Shown: positions 7,578-16,894, counted from the stretch's first letter. The stretch: 64,000 nt of DNA from Bacteroidia bacterium (GCA_016787445.1 JAEUTQ010000016.1:1-64000); one strand, 5' to 3'. Made by a program: numbers and translations. The notes: generated from the letters alone by a model not told the origin.

Positions 7578-10268
7578 TTGAGGGTTTTTTCCGCCATATT
7601 TATCATTTGTGCAGTGCTTTTTTTTGGCGCTTGTACGACTAAAAAAAACACGGCTGTTCACAGGGGTTATCATAACCTTACAGCTCGATTCAACGGCTAT
7701 TATTGGAGTTCGGAAGCGATAAAAGAGGGCGTTTACAAAATCGAATCCAACAACAAAGAGAATTACGATAAAATATTGCCGGTATATATCATTCCTTCCA
7801 ACGAAAACGCTAAAGCTACTTTCCCGGATTTTGATATGGCGATCAAAAAATCTTCACTCGTTATTCAACGCCATACTATCAAGGATAAAAAGGATAACGA
7901 AATTCCGACTGCAGGAAAATGGATTGACAACAATTGGATTAACATTGGAATTTCCCGTTATTACAAACGTGAATTTTTCTCAGGCATCGAATCGTTTGAT
8001 TATGTAGCACGCACTTACAAATCAAAAGATAAATTTGAAGCGATGTTGTGGTCGGCAAAATGTTATAATGAGGTGGGAGCTGTTTCGCAGTCCGATCCTA
8101 TTCTGAGTGTTTTACAAAGCGAGAAAAAATTACCTTCAAAAATTAAGAGTGAACTGTATGCCGTGCGCGGGGATTATTATTTACGTCGCGGATTAAATAC
8201 AGAAGCCATTACCGCTTTAACGAACGCATCCAATCAACCCGGAATATTACGTAAAGGCATTAAGAAAAAACAAAGAGCTCGTTATGCGTTTATTGTAGCG
8301 CAACTTTACGAAGAAAAAAAGGATAACAAAAAAGCCCGCCAATTTTATCAAAAGGCCATCTCTTTAAAACCAAATTACGACATGGTTTTTTATGCTAACA
8401 TTAAACTGGCGCGATTAACCGATGTTAAAAACGGAAATAGCATAAAGACAAAGGCAAAGCTTTTGAAAATGACAAAGGATGTGAAGAATTCAGAGTATCT
8501 CGATGTTATTTATTTCACCTTGGGTGAGATTGAGGAAAAGGAAAGGAAAACGGATGATGCGATTGCGTATTACAAAAAATCAGCGCAAACCAGTGTAAGT
8601 AATAACAATCAAAAGTCGCAGGCTTATTTAAAGTTAGGTGAAATTTATTTCGACAAGAGTAGTTTTCCTTTATCGGAAGCTTATTACGATAGTACTGTGG
8701 CAGTTCTTCCTAAAGATCATCCAAATTACAACAACATTGTTAGTCGAAAAGCTACACTTTCTACCTTGGTAGGATATATCAAAACAATCCAACGTGAAGA
8801 CAGTTTGCAGAAATTAGCAAAGATGTCGGAGACCCAGCGAAACAAATTGATTGATGATTACATTGCTAAGTTGATTGAAAATGAAGAGCGCCAGCGCGAA
8901 GAACTTGAGATGCTGAAATCGCAAAACCAAAATCCAATCAATAACAACAACAATAATAATAATCTAACAGGTGGAGGTATGTCGGAAACCGCAGGAAGCG
9001 GCGGCGGCGGTTGGTATTTCTATAATCAAACCACACTTAGTTTTGGTGTTTCCGATTTCGCAAAAAAATGGGGCAATCGAAAATTAGAAGATGATTGGAG
9101 AAGAAGTCAGAAGGGTGTTACCATAGAAAACATTGAAAATAATCCGGATGTTGTAGTGGATAATAACGACGGAAAAGGTGGAGGAAAAAAACCGAAAACG
9201 AGCGATCCGCGTAAAACCCGCGAGTATTATATCCGACAATTGCCGTTAACGGATAGTTTAATGACTGTATCGCATAATAAAATCATTGAAGCGGATTATT
9301 TGTTAGGCGCAACGTATAAAGAAGAATTAAATCATAACCGTCGCGCCATTGCGGCATTTGAAGATTTAAATAATCGTTACACAAATCACAAGTATCGTTT
9401 ATCGTGTTACTATCAACTCTACCGCATTTATTTATTGGAAAAGAACCAAAGTCAGAGTGATTTTTACAAGCAAAAGTTATTGAGTGAATATCCGAACAGC
9501 GAATACGCTAAACTCATCAATAATCCTAAGTATGCCGAAGAAAGAAACGCGCAGCGAAGTGAAGTAGAAAAGTTTTATGAAAGCACTTACGAAGTGTATT
9601 CGTCGGGCGATTATAACAAAGCGTATGCGCAGTGTAATGAAGCCTTCACTAAATACGGAAAAACAGATTTCACTCCTAAGTTTGAATTCATCCGCTCTTT
9701 AAGCGTTGGAAAAATTAAGGGAATTGATTCGCTAGAATCGGCTTTAAATCAATTAGTGATATTATATCCTAAATCAGAAGTAACACCGAAAGCCAATGAA
9801 ATTTTATTGGCAATTAAAAAACAAAAGAATCCTTCCATGTTTTCAGGTAGCGGATCAACCACTGCGGCAAAGGATACCTTCTTAATTAATCTGGATATCG
9901 AACATTTTGTTTTAATAATAGCCCCCGACGATCCGAAAATTGCAAATCCGTATAAATTATCCATTGATGAGTTTAATACCACGTATTACTCCAACAAGAC
10001 ATTTTCAATTTCCAGTAATTTGTTTGCAACAGCCCAGCAAATGATTTTAGTAAAATCGTTTCCAAACGCGGCCGATGCTTCCGCCTACCTCTTTAACCTG
10101 CAAACCGATAAAAACTTGTACAAAGGAGCCATCAAAAAGGAAGCTTTTACGTTTTTCATAATTTCAGCCGAAAACCTACCTGTTTTCTATAAAAAAGCCA
10201 GGGTTAACTCCTATCAGGCTTTTTATGAGGCTGCTTATAAGACAGTTATAAATCAACCCAACAAATAA
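7578..10268 (+). CDS. SprE/PorW-like TPR lipoprotein of the type IX secretion system
   Basis: An 896-residue predicted lipoprotein. The signal peptide MRVFSAIFIICAVLFFGAC puts the acylated Cys at residue 19. What follows (TKKNTAVHRGYHNLTARFNGYYW, then a KENYDKILPVY segment) matches the N-terminal pattern of SprE/PorW, which T9SS and gliding need. Several TPR-like helical repeats lie at about 120-400 and 560-720. An Asn-rich linker (residues about 451-462, DNA about 8930-8965) and a Gly-rich stretch separate the two parts. The only in-frame start is TTG at 7578: TAG lies at 7569 and no ATG precedes the signal peptide. Assignment rests on remembered family features, so the exact subfamily is less sure than the TPR lipoprotein call. 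Confidence 0.78.
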   Translation: MRVFSAIFIICAVLFFGACTTKKNTAVHRGYHNLTARFNGYYWSSEAIKEGVYKIESNNKENYDKILPVYIIPSNENAKATFPDFDMAIKKSSLVIQRHTIKDKKDNEIPTAGKWIDNNWINIGISRYYKREFFSGIESFDYVARTYKSKDKFEAMLWSAKCYNEVGAVSQSDPILSVLQSEKKLPSKIKSELYAVRGDYYLRRGLNTEAITALTNASNQPGILRKGIKKKQRARYAFIVAQLYEEKKDNKKARQFYQKAISLKPNYDMVFYANIKLARLTDVKNGNSIKTKAKLLKMTKDVKNSEYLDVIYFTLGEIEEKERKTDDAIAYYKKSAQTSVSNNNQKSQAYLKLGEIYFDKSSFPLSEAYYDSTVAVLPKDHPNYNNIVSRKATLSTLVGYIKTIQREDSLQKLAKMSETQRNKLIDDYIAKLIENEERQREELEMLKSQNQNPINNNNNNNNLTGGGMSETAGSGGGGWYFYNQTTLSFGVSDFAKKWGNRKLEDDWRRSQKGVTIENIENNPDVVVDNNDGKGGGKKPKTSDPRKTREYYIRQLPLTDSLMTVSHNKIIEADYLLGATYKEELNHNRRAIAAFEDLNNRYTNHKYRLSCYYQLYRIYLLEKNQSQSDFYKQKLLSEYPNSEYAKLINNPKYAEERNAQRSEVEKFYESTYEVYSSGDYNKAYAQCNEAFTKYGKTDFTPKFEFIRSLSVGKIKGIDSLESALNQLVILYPKSEVTPKANEILLAIKKQKNPSMFSGSGSTTAAKDTFLINLDIEHFVLIIAPDDPKIANPYKLSIDEFNTTYYSNKTFSISSNLFATAQQMILVKSFPNAADASAYLFNLQTDKNLYKGAIKKEAFTFFIISAENLPVFYKKARVNSYQAFYEAAYKTVINQPNK

Positions 10269-10320
10269 CTTCCTTTTTCGGGATTATTTAAGTAACTTGC
10301 ACTAAATTAACTAATTAGCT

Positions 10321-10728
10321 ATGTTAGGAATTGGAAACAAACATTCAGGCAGCGAAAGCGGTGCCATCAACCTGATTGGAAGTGGAACTACCATAAACGG
10401 GGATATTCAATCAAGCGGCGATGTTCGTATTGATGGTACTTTAACCGGCAATATAACTTTAAGCGGAAGATTAGTAATTGGTCCGAACGGAAAAATTGAA
10501 GGCAATGTGATTTGCCAGAATGCAGATATCTCCGGAGAAATAAAAGGTAAAGTTCAGATTGCTGAGATGTTGTCATTAAAAGCAACAGCTAAAATATTAG
10601 GCGATATCGCCACCGGAAAAATTTCCATTGAACCGGGTGCCGTATTTACAGGAACCTGTAACATGGGCGCTATCGTGAAAAACATTAACGCAACAGGTGA
10701 AAAATCAATCGCCACAAAAACAGCCTAA
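10321..10728 (+). CDS. Bactofilin (polymer-forming cytoskeletal protein)
   Basis: A 135-residue protein dominated by a right-handed beta-helix repeat: IGSGTTINGDIQSSGDVRIDG, GNITLSGRLVIGPNGKIEGNV, ADISGEIKGKVQI and so on, with short disordered ends, as in bactofilins. These polymerise without nucleotides and act as scaffolds at the inner membrane, often in cell-shape or envelope work. It is followed by an overlapping small gene (about 32 bp overlap) for an AtpZ-type protein. Next to ATP-synthase genes in other Bacteroidota a bactofilin is common, so the link here looks like conserved neighbourhood rather than shared function. Confidence 0.93.
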   Translation: MLGIGNKHSGSESGAINLIGSGTTINGDIQSSGDVRIDGTLTGNITLSGRLVIGPNGKIEGNVICQNADISGEIKGKVQIAEMLSLKATAKILGDIATGKISIEPGAVFTGTCNMGAIVKNINATGEKSIATKTA

Positions 10729-10918
10729 CGCTTATATAAAGTATACGAATATGGCCATACAAATGGCCGCTATTATTGGTATAGGAAGTTGGGGAGGTTA
10801 TAAACTCGACGAGTATTATAAAAACGAAACTCCTGTATTTACCATTGTGTTGAGTTTAGTTTCCATTTTCGCGGCCATGTACGTTTCGTTAAAGGATTTA
10901 ATTTTCCCAAAAAAATAA
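10697..10918 (+). CDS. AtpZ/AtpI-family ATP synthase accessory protein
   Basis: A 73-residue protein with two membrane helices: AIQMAAIIGIGSWGGYKLDEYY, then FTIVLSLVSIFAAMYVSLKDLI. The Gly-rich first helix followed by a charged KLDEY turn is typical of AtpZ/AtpI proteins, which assist assembly of the F0 rotor or magnesium uptake. The start is a GTG inside the 3' end of the bactofilin gene; the later ATG at 10751 would remove a conserved N-terminal segment (AYIKYTNM). In most relatives atpB follows shortly, but not here. Confidence 0.8.
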   Translation: MKNQSPQKQPNAYIKYTNMAIQMAAIIGIGSWGGYKLDEYYKNETPVFTIVLSLVSIFAAMYVSLKDLIFPKK

Positions 10919-10919
10919 T

Positions 10920-11303
10920 ATGTCTCTTAAACCTTATAGTGCTATATTAATCGCAAGCGGCGTTTCCATTCTTTTGTCGGCAGCAATTAATATGTTGCCT
11001 TTTTCGGCTATTGTTTCTACAACATGGTGGATTAGTATCCTGTTTCATGTCGCAATTTCTCTTTTGCTTAATTTAATTATGCTGAAGAAAACCGAAGAGG
11101 CACGTGATATGATTAATAAAATCATGTTTACATCAATGGGACGATTATTGGTGTGTATGGTTGGTGTTTTTATTTACAGTCTCGTTGATAAACCACATTT
11201 CTTTGCTTTCGCTATTCACTTTATGTTGCACTATATGGTGTATACCGTTTTCGAAATCACTTTCATTGTTAAGTTTATTCGTTCACAGCAAACTAAACCT
11301 TAA
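10920..11303 (+). CDS. Four-helix membrane protein of the ATP synthase neighbourhood (unknown function)
   Basis: A 127-residue integral membrane protein with four hydrophobic segments (about residues 7-27, 34-55, 66-87 and 93-118) and a charged KKTEEARD loop. I recognise it as the small uncharacterised membrane gene commonly found between atpZ and atpB in Bacteroidota, which suggests a role related to F0, though this is inferred from context. It starts one base after the atpZ stop, so the two are cotranscribed. It is followed by DUF2452 instead of atpB. Confidence 0.65.
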   Translation: MSLKPYSAILIASGVSILLSAAINMLPFSAIVSTTWWISILFHVAISLLLNLIMLKKTEEARDMINKIMFTSMGRLLVCMVGVFIYSLVDKPHFFAFAIHFMLHYMVYTVFEITFIVKFIRSQQTKP

Positions 11304-11322
11304 TTCATTTGTTTAATCAATA

Positions 11323-11742
11323 ATGGAAAATCCAATTGATAAAGATAAGGTGGCAGAACAGCCGGGATTAATCGCATATCCGCATAATGTGGGAAGCTTG
11401 ATGATTAAACCGGAAGATGAAGGAAAATTAAAATCGCGTGCGATGTCGGCCATGCGCGAACAAACCAATATGCAATTGAAACAAATTCAAAAGCAGGTGC
11501 AATTACTCATGGAACAGGCCGGCCAAATTCAACGCAGGGTTGAGATTTCAGAAAAAATTTACCAGGCCGATATGTCTTTCGAGCCTTTTGTAGGGCATAC
11601 CTATTATTTATATAAAAAGGAAGATCATTACCGTTTAATGATGATCGGACCTGACGAATGGGGTAAATCTAAACCGGTTGACTTAGAATACGTTAGCTCC
11701 GCAAGGTTGCTCGCAGACCACACCTGGGATATATTTGACTAA
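11323..11742 (+). CDS. DUF2452 protein
   Basis: A 139-residue cytoplasmic protein of unknown function. It shows the DUF2452 pattern from end to end: NPIDKDKVAEQPGLIAYPH at the N-terminus, IKPEDEGKLKSRAMSAMREQT, a helical Gln-rich central part (QIQKQVQLLMEQAGQIQRRVEI), then FVGHTYYLY and a C-terminal PDEWGKSKP with LLADHTWDIFD. Length is normal. It follows the ATP-synthase accessory genes by 19 bp and precedes the LON-domain gene by 49 bp, so the three may form one transcript. Confidence 0.85.
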   Translation: MENPIDKDKVAEQPGLIAYPHNVGSLMIKPEDEGKLKSRAMSAMREQTNMQLKQIQKQVQLLMEQAGQIQRRVEISEKIYQADMSFEPFVGHTYYLYKKEDHYRLMMIGPDEWGKSKPVDLEYVSSARLLADHTWDIFD

Positions 11743-11791
11743 ACCTTTTGCACGGTTTTTGCGTCTTAGTATAGAAAGAAGGGAGGTTCAC

Positions 11792-12394
11792 ATGGCTATT
11801 AAACAATTAACCATACCAATGTTTCCACTTAATATGGTGGTGTTACCGGGCGAAACGGTAAAGCTGCATATTTATGAGGAACGCTACAAACAACTCATTA
11901 ATGATTGTTTGGAAAACGAAGCACATTTCGGCATACCGTTTTCGGTTAACGGAAAAATTAAAACGCATGGAGTGGAAGTAAAGATTAAAAAAGTGTTGAA
12001 GGTGGAAGAAAACGGTGAGATGGATATTTTGGTGGAAGGCGTGAATGTATTTAGCATTATGGATTATTCATCGCAACTAAAACCAAAATTATACGGTGCC
12101 GCTATTATTCAGTATAACGAAGAAGAGAAACTAACGGTGAGCACCTACCTGCAAGAACTCGCCATGGAGTACTTATCTTTAACGCAAAACAAAATTCTGG
12201 ACTACGACTCATTTAAAACAGCGAGCATATTTGATATTGCTAATTTGTTGCAATTATCAGCTAAAGAAAAGTATCAACTGATTTCACAAGATGATGTTAA
12301 CGAGAAGGAGAAATATCTCATCAATACTTTCCGTCAAACCATCTGCATTTTTGAGAAAGAAACTGAATTAAAAGACCGTTTCATTTTCAATTAA
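11792..12394 (+). CDS. LON N-terminal (substrate-binding) domain protein
   Basis: A 200-residue protein made only of the Lon N-terminal domain: QLTIPMFPLNMVVLPGETVKLHIYEERY, HFGIPF, VKIKKVLKVEENGEMDILVEG and then a helical part. It has no AAA ATPase or protease domain. Such stand-alone LON proteins are common in Bacteroidota; function is unknown, perhaps substrate recognition. I place the start at ATG 11792 because GGGAGG lies six bases upstream (11781-11786). That is a real Shine-Dalgarno sequence, unusual in this window. An in-frame start at 11735 would add 19 non-conserved residues and overlap DUF2452. A terminator follows at 12421. Confidence 0.87.
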   Translation: MAIKQLTIPMFPLNMVVLPGETVKLHIYEERYKQLINDCLENEAHFGIPFSVNGKIKTHGVEVKIKKVLKVEENGEMDILVEGVNVFSIMDYSSQLKPKLYGAAIIQYNEEEKLTVSTYLQELAMEYLSLTQNKILDYDSFKTASIFDIANLLQLSAKEKYQLISQDDVNEKEKYLINTFRQTICIFEKETELKDRFIFN

Positions 12395-12416
12395 TCACAC
12401 ACACACAAACACACAG
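12395..12416. repeat. Short CA-rich simple sequence
   Basis: A run of CA dinucleotides with one interruption directly after the stop of the LON-domain gene and before its terminator. It is not in a coding region. No function can be assigned. Confidence 0.6.
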
Positions 12417-12420
12417 AAAG

Positions 12421-12446
12421 TCCTGCCCCGGCAGGATTTTTTGTTT
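12421..12446 (+). terminator. Rho-independent terminator after the LON-domain gene
   Basis: TCCTGCC at 12421-12427 pairs with GGCAGGA at 12430-12436, followed by TTTTTTGTTTT. The strong 6-7 bp GC-rich stem and T tract end the transcript that begins near the bactofilin or earlier. Confidence 0.85.
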
Positions 12447-12610
12447 TACACCTATGCATCAAAAACGCCCAGTTAAAAAACAAGCCGTACCACTTGTTTA
12501 AACCTGCTTTAGTGTTTGCAGATGATCATCTAATTTTACATTAAAGAAAAAGCGAATGAAATTAATTTACATGGCCCTTATCAAATTGTTTAACTCTAAA
12601 ACCAAAGGTT

Positions 12611-13414
12611 ATGAAAATTACATTCAACAATGCGCAAAAAATGAACGATATCATTTTTGCCAATCGCAACAAAGAATACGGCGCATACGCACTCCGTTCG
12701 GCATATAATGCCACTTTAATTAAAGTACTTTCTTACGTTGTATCTACTGTTTTTTTATTGTCAGCCGGAATTTATATTGCCAATCGCAACGTAAAAGAAA
12801 AAATTTCGGTATACGTTGGCACCAACGATACTACATTTACCATTCCATACGATGGTACTCCGCCGGAGCCGGAAAAAAAGCAACCGGAACCACCAACCAA
12901 AAAAGCACCGGCAGCCATTTTATCTACGGAGCTTTCAACTAATATTTCTGATACTGTTAAGCACGAGCAAAATGGTGTAACTAACAACAATATTAATCCT
13001 ATTGGTGATCCAAAAGGCGACCCAAATGCCAATAATCTTACCGGCACAGGTACTGAAACAGCTGTAACTAATGTTGTACCGGATGTGATTGAACAACCCA
13101 CCGCCTTTCCGGTTCAAGAACCTGAATTTGAGGGAGGCTTTAATGCTCTACGCGCTTTTTTAGCCAGTAACATTGTTTATCCTGAGTTAGCTAAAGATGC
13201 CGGTGTTGGCGGAACCGTACATGTAACTTTCATTATTAATGAAAAAGGAGAAATAGAAAGTTCTAAACTTTTAAAGGGAATTGGTTATGGCTGCGATGAA
13301 GAAGCAGTACGGGTAGTCAATAAAATTCCCAAATTCAAAAAACCCGGCAAAAACGCAGCCGGTAAACCTGTAAAGGTGATCTATAATATTCCTATTGCGT
13401 TTAAATTAAAATAG
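12611..13414 (+). CDS. Energy transducer TonB
   Basis: A 267-residue TonB-type protein that couples the inner-membrane proton motive force to outer-membrane receptors. The N-terminal part carries the Bacteroidota pattern MNDIIFANRNKEYGAYALR before a single membrane helix (about 35-58, VLSYVVSTVFLLSAGIYIA). A Pro/Lys-rich linker (PPEPEKKQPEPPTKK) spans the periplasm. The C-terminal TonB domain runs from about 185: YPELAKDAGVGGTVHVTFIIN, GYGCDEEAVRVV, NIPIAFKL. It stands alone between two terminators, without exbB or exbD. It may share the ExbBD pair encoded at 16895. Confidence 0.93.
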   Translation: MKITFNNAQKMNDIIFANRNKEYGAYALRSAYNATLIKVLSYVVSTVFLLSAGIYIANRNVKEKISVYVGTNDTTFTIPYDGTPPEPEKKQPEPPTKKAPAAILSTELSTNISDTVKHEQNGVTNNNINPIGDPKGDPNANNLTGTGTETAVTNVVPDVIEQPTAFPVQEPEFEGGFNALRAFLASNIVYPELAKDAGVGGTVHVTFIINEKGEIESSKLLKGIGYGCDEEAVRVVNKIPKFKKPGKNAAGKPVKVIYNIPIAFKLK

Positions 13415-13438
13415 GAATAGGGTGTTTGTTTGTGTGAA

Positions 13439-13470
13439 AGGCTGTCTCAATTCAGGCAGCCTTTTTTATT
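13439..13470 (+). terminator. Terminator after tonB
   Basis: AGGCTG (13439-13444) pairs with CAGCCT (13457-13462), extended inside by a G-U and a G-C pair, and is followed by a T-rich tail. Position directly downstream of the TonB stop supports a terminator. Confidence 0.8.
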
Positions 13471-13515
13471 TTGTGTATTTGAAATGGAATGACAATTCAT
13501 TAACTTTAATACCCA

Positions 13516-14268
13516 ATGTTTTCTAAGTTATTCCGAATATTAAATTTCTTTTCTTTTTTCGTTTTGATACAATCGTGTACTAAAGACAATGCCTTTGATT
13601 GTTTTAAAACTACAGGTCCGGATAAAACAGAGGAAAGGGCACTGAACGAATTCGAGAATGTTATTATTTACGATAACATGGAATTAAACTTGGTTCAAGG
13701 AAGCACTTACAAAATAACGATTACGGCCGGAAAGAATCTTATTGAATCCATTTCTACAAATGTTGAGAACAGTACTTTAGTCATTGAAAATAACAACATG
13801 TGTAATTTTGTAAGAGGGTATAAACGCAAAATAATACTTACTCTGGAAGTGCCTAAAATAAAAAAGATCACAAACGCAGGAGTGGCACCGGTTATTTTCC
13901 ATGAATCGTTTGCCCTCGATACAATCATAGCTACAATTCAAAATTCAGGGGACGTTTATCTCAAAGGGAATTATTATGAAATAAGAACCAGTACACACGG
14001 CAATGGCGACATGAACCTTTCAGGGAAGTGCAATCGATTGTTTGTTTACACAAATGGAACTAATTATGTGCGTGCTGAAAACCTGGAAGTAAGTGAGTAT
14101 GCTTTTATTGAAACGTATAGCATAGGGCATTGCTACTTAAACACAACTCAACTAACACAATTCGATTATAATATTCACCTCTCAGGCAATATTTATTATA
14201 AGGGCATGCCTGCTCTTATAAATAATTTCAGTAAGAGTAATGTTAAAGGTAAGGCAATACCATATTAA
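13516..14268 (+). CDS. GIN-domain (DUF2807) lipoprotein, putative surface adhesin
   Basis: A 250-residue predicted lipoprotein: the signal sequence ends in FFVLIQSC with Cys21 as the acylation site. The rest is a repetitive beta-strand domain of the head-GIN type: FENVIIYDNMELNLVQGSTYKITITAGKN at the start, then IKKITNAGVAPVIF, IATIQNSGDVYLKG and NGDMNLSGKC. These DUF2807 proteins form a beta-helix and are thought to be surface or auto-transporter-like adhesins. It is the first gene after a terminator. The glycosyltransferase at 14297 follows by 28 bp. Confidence 0.85.
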   Translation: MFSKLFRILNFFSFFVLIQSCTKDNAFDCFKTTGPDKTEERALNEFENVIIYDNMELNLVQGSTYKITITAGKNLIESISTNVENSTLVIENNNMCNFVRGYKRKIILTLEVPKIKKITNAGVAPVIFHESFALDTIIATIQNSGDVYLKGNYYEIRTSTHGNGDMNLSGKCNRLFVYTNGTNYVRAENLEVSEYAFIETYSIGHCYLNTTQLTQFDYNIHLSGNIYYKGMPALINNFSKSNVKGKAIPY

Positions 14269-14296
14269 ATAATTTCCGAAAGATTATTACTTCAAT

Positions 14297-15727
14297 ATGG
14301 CTTTATTTTTTCGCCCTTTTGTTATTGCAATTTTATTATTACTGCTGAATATTATCACCAAAATAATTTTCATTACGGATATCCCAATTTCACTCGACGA
14401 ACCATTTACAATTTATCACGCGCAATTTGGCATAAAGGATTTAGTAGATAGCTTAAACGGATATAATAATCCTCCTTTATATGAAATGATTTTGCATTAT
14501 TGGATTAAGCTGTTTGGTATTTCACCTTTGAGCGTTCGTTTTTTACCAATGTTATTCGCTTCTTTTTCGGCAATTGCGCTTTATTTTTTCTGTTTAAAGT
14601 ATTTTTCGAAACGAACGGCACTTATTTCTTCTCTGCTTTTAACTTTTTCCTCTTTATTAATTCAGTATTCGCACACTACACGCGTATATTCGCTGTTTCT
14701 TTTGCTTACTGTTTTATCTATGCATTATTATCTCGAGGTAATCAACGCCACGACTAAAAGAAAATTTAAAATAGTAATTTTTATAGCTGTATCTACTTTA
14801 CTGATATATGCTCATTACTTTGGCGTAATTGTTTTGTTCATTCAGTTTGTTCATTGTTTGGTTTTTTTCAGAAGGGGATTAAAGCCATTTCTTTTAACGG
14901 GAATAATTATCACAGCACTATATATTCCACAAATCCTTACGGTTTATTCAAGAATGATGGTCTCCGTTTCGGAAGGAACATGGGTTTTACCTCCTTCCGG
15001 TATAGAGAGTTTGTATAATATGTTATGGGCTTTTTGCAATATGCCTATTGTAGTGGTGCTGAGTTTAATTTTATTGTTGACCGGAATAATTGTATCATTT
15101 ATAAATAAAAACATCAAGCAAATCAGCCCACAATTTGGATTAATTTTATTATGGTTTGTCATCCCTTTCTTTGGCATGTTCGCGATTTCCTATAAAGTAC
15201 CCATGTATCTAACTCGTTACTTGATTTTTGCAATCCCATCATTTTATATTTTAGTCACTTTGTCAGTTGAAGTAGTTTTTAAGCGGGAAATGTTCCGCAC
15301 ATCTACTTACGGAATAATAATTTTAGCATTCGCATCCACGGTTGATTTAAATAAGGGAAATAAGTTTCCAATCGATAAAGTAGTAAATGAGATTATTCAA
15401 CTCAAAGGCACTAATACGGCAGTAATCGTCAAACCGTATGATGAGTTAATTACCTCCTTTGCGTATCATTATAACATCAATCACTTTAAATACATTATTC
15501 CTGGTAATGAATATGGTGGATTGGAAGAGAAGATGCGATCGGAAAACATTTTTTTCACGATGAATGATAAGCTTGGAATCAACTTACCGACCTATCAAAA
15601 GGTATTAATATTTTGGACTGGGGATAAACTCAACCCTTTGGAGCACTTATTGCAGTCCGACTTTCAGCTCATACAAAGCAAGGAATGGCAGTTTAACCAC
15701 TTTATTTCTCTATACCAACGAAAATGA
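14297..15727 (+). CDS. GT39/GT83-type membrane glycosyltransferase
   Basis: A 476-residue integral membrane protein of the ArnT/PMT type, which transfers sugars from a lipid carrier on the outer face of the inner membrane. It has about 10-12 hydrophobic segments. The first periplasmic loop carries the catalytic acidic pattern SLDEPFTIYHAQ, followed by NNPPLYEMILHYWIKLFG and SVRFLPMLF, which match the family (DE, then PPLY and S.R..). The C-terminal 130 residues are a soluble domain. The acceptor is unknown; lipid A, a surface glycan or proteins are possible. It converges with the T9SS cargo gene at 15755. Confidence 0.85.
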   Translation: MALFFRPFVIAILLLLLNIITKIIFITDIPISLDEPFTIYHAQFGIKDLVDSLNGYNNPPLYEMILHYWIKLFGISPLSVRFLPMLFASFSAIALYFFCLKYFSKRTALISSLLLTFSSLLIQYSHTTRVYSLFLLLTVLSMHYYLEVINATTKRKFKIVIFIAVSTLLIYAHYFGVIVLFIQFVHCLVFFRRGLKPFLLTGIIITALYIPQILTVYSRMMVSVSEGTWVLPPSGIESLYNMLWAFCNMPIVVVLSLILLLTGIIVSFINKNIKQISPQFGLILLWFVIPFFGMFAISYKVPMYLTRYLIFAIPSFYILVTLSVEVVFKREMFRTSTYGIIILAFASTVDLNKGNKFPIDKVVNEIIQLKGTNTAVIVKPYDELITSFAYHYNINHFKYIIPGNEYGGLEEKMRSENIFFTMNDKLGINLPTYQKVLIFWTGDKLNPLEHLLQSDFQLIQSKEWQFNHFISLYQRK

Positions 15728-15754
15728 GTGGATAACAAATTCATTCAACGGCTT

Positions 15755-16702
15755 TTATTCTTTAACGAGCTTAACTGATTTTGTTTCGCCGTTGGAAATA
15801 TATTTTAATAGATAGATTCCGTCTTTTTCTTTTTGAATATCTAATTCCAGACTTTCACTGATTGGACTATACGAACGAATTAATTGCCCTTTTAAATCAT
15901 ATATTTCAATTTTTGAGTTTGTAGAAAAATCAGGAATCCATATGAAATATTTACCTTCAGATGGATTCGGGTAAATTATGGGATTATAAGAATTTGGAAT
16001 TTCTTTTATTCCTGTAGGTAATAAACACGATGGTCCGCTTGCCGGATAATAAGAAGTGTTGTTTTGGCTGTAACAATCTAGTCTAGACGCGCAATTGCAT
16101 AACATAATCGGCATAGGTTCAATTAATCCAGCACTATAACCCATCCCTTCAATAAAATTATAGTTTGGGTTACCGTTTAATTTGAATGCTTTCATCCATC
16201 CATTGGAAGTAAGAATGCTGTCTGCCACAGTTACGATAAAGGGGCTAAATGAAGGATTATTCATGGTTTTCGGCAAAGTATCACCCACTTTCAAATTAAA
16301 ATCATACAAAAGAGTGTCTCCGGAACAACTTGTACAAATCATGTTTGTCGCGTTACGTACGTATACTTTTTTGCCGACAGATCTTATAAAAAAAGATAAT
16401 CCAGCCCCATAAATAGTTGGGGGCGGCGGAGCAAAACATGGATTAATTGTAGGAGGGGGCACGGGACAGTAACATTGTAAATAATGTGTTCCCTTCTTGT
16501 ATACTTTCTTATATTGGTAAGACCCAATAACAGTATCACCATTTATAAAATAATTATAGAGGTCGGTTTTATAACAATTTGAAGCAATTTCGTTTTTATA
16601 TTGTATCTGCCAACAAGGATTGTTATTGAAATAACTATTTATCTGTGATTGACCGATACCTGATAGACAAATTAATACAATAAGAGTGTAAAAGTACTTC
16701 AT
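15755..16702 (-). CDS. Secreted protein with T9SS type A sorting tail
   Basis: A 315-residue exported protein with signal peptide (MKYFYTLIVLICLSGIGQS). The middle is Cys- and Pro-rich (QCYCPVPPPT, PCFAPPPPT, CTSCSGDTLLYDF) and I do not recognise a family. Residues about 240-315 are a T9SS type A sorting domain: IIYPNPSEGKYFIWIP, KIEIYDLKGQLIRSY, KDGIYLLKYISNG and a Lys-rich KLVKE end. It is therefore likely secreted across the outer membrane and anchored or released by the T9SS. It is monocistronic; ligand or activity is unknown. Confidence 0.85.
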   Translation of the reverse strand: MKYFYTLIVLICLSGIGQSQINSYFNNNPCWQIQYKNEIASNCYKTDLYNYFINGDTVIGSYQYKKVYKKGTHYLQCYCPVPPPTINPCFAPPPPTIYGAGLSFFIRSVGKKVYVRNATNMICTSCSGDTLLYDFNLKVGDTLPKTMNNPSFSPFIVTVADSILTSNGWMKAFKLNGNPNYNFIEGMGYSAGLIEPMPIMLCNCASRLDCYSQNNTSYYPASGPSCLLPTGIKEIPNSYNPIIYPNPSEGKYFIWIPDFSTNSKIEIYDLKGQLIRSYSPISESLELDIQKEKDGIYLLKYISNGETKSVKLVKE

Positions 16703-16894
16703 GCTATAGATAGTGGTTGATTAAACCAAAAATAGTTAAAAAAACATGAAACTGCAATTTTCTTCAACGTTTAACCTAGAAAGGTGTAACCAAGGCTTGA
16801 TTCGCCGTTATATAAACATACCTCTGTTTAAAACACCTTATGGCATAAATTTTACCTGCCTCTTTAAAATTTAATTTCGTAAAAAACTATTCTG

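Noticed and set aside
8930-8970. Asn-codon repeat as a CRISPR or phase-variation tract
   Set aside because: It is an in-frame low-complexity linker in the SprE-like gene with irregular codons and no spacers.
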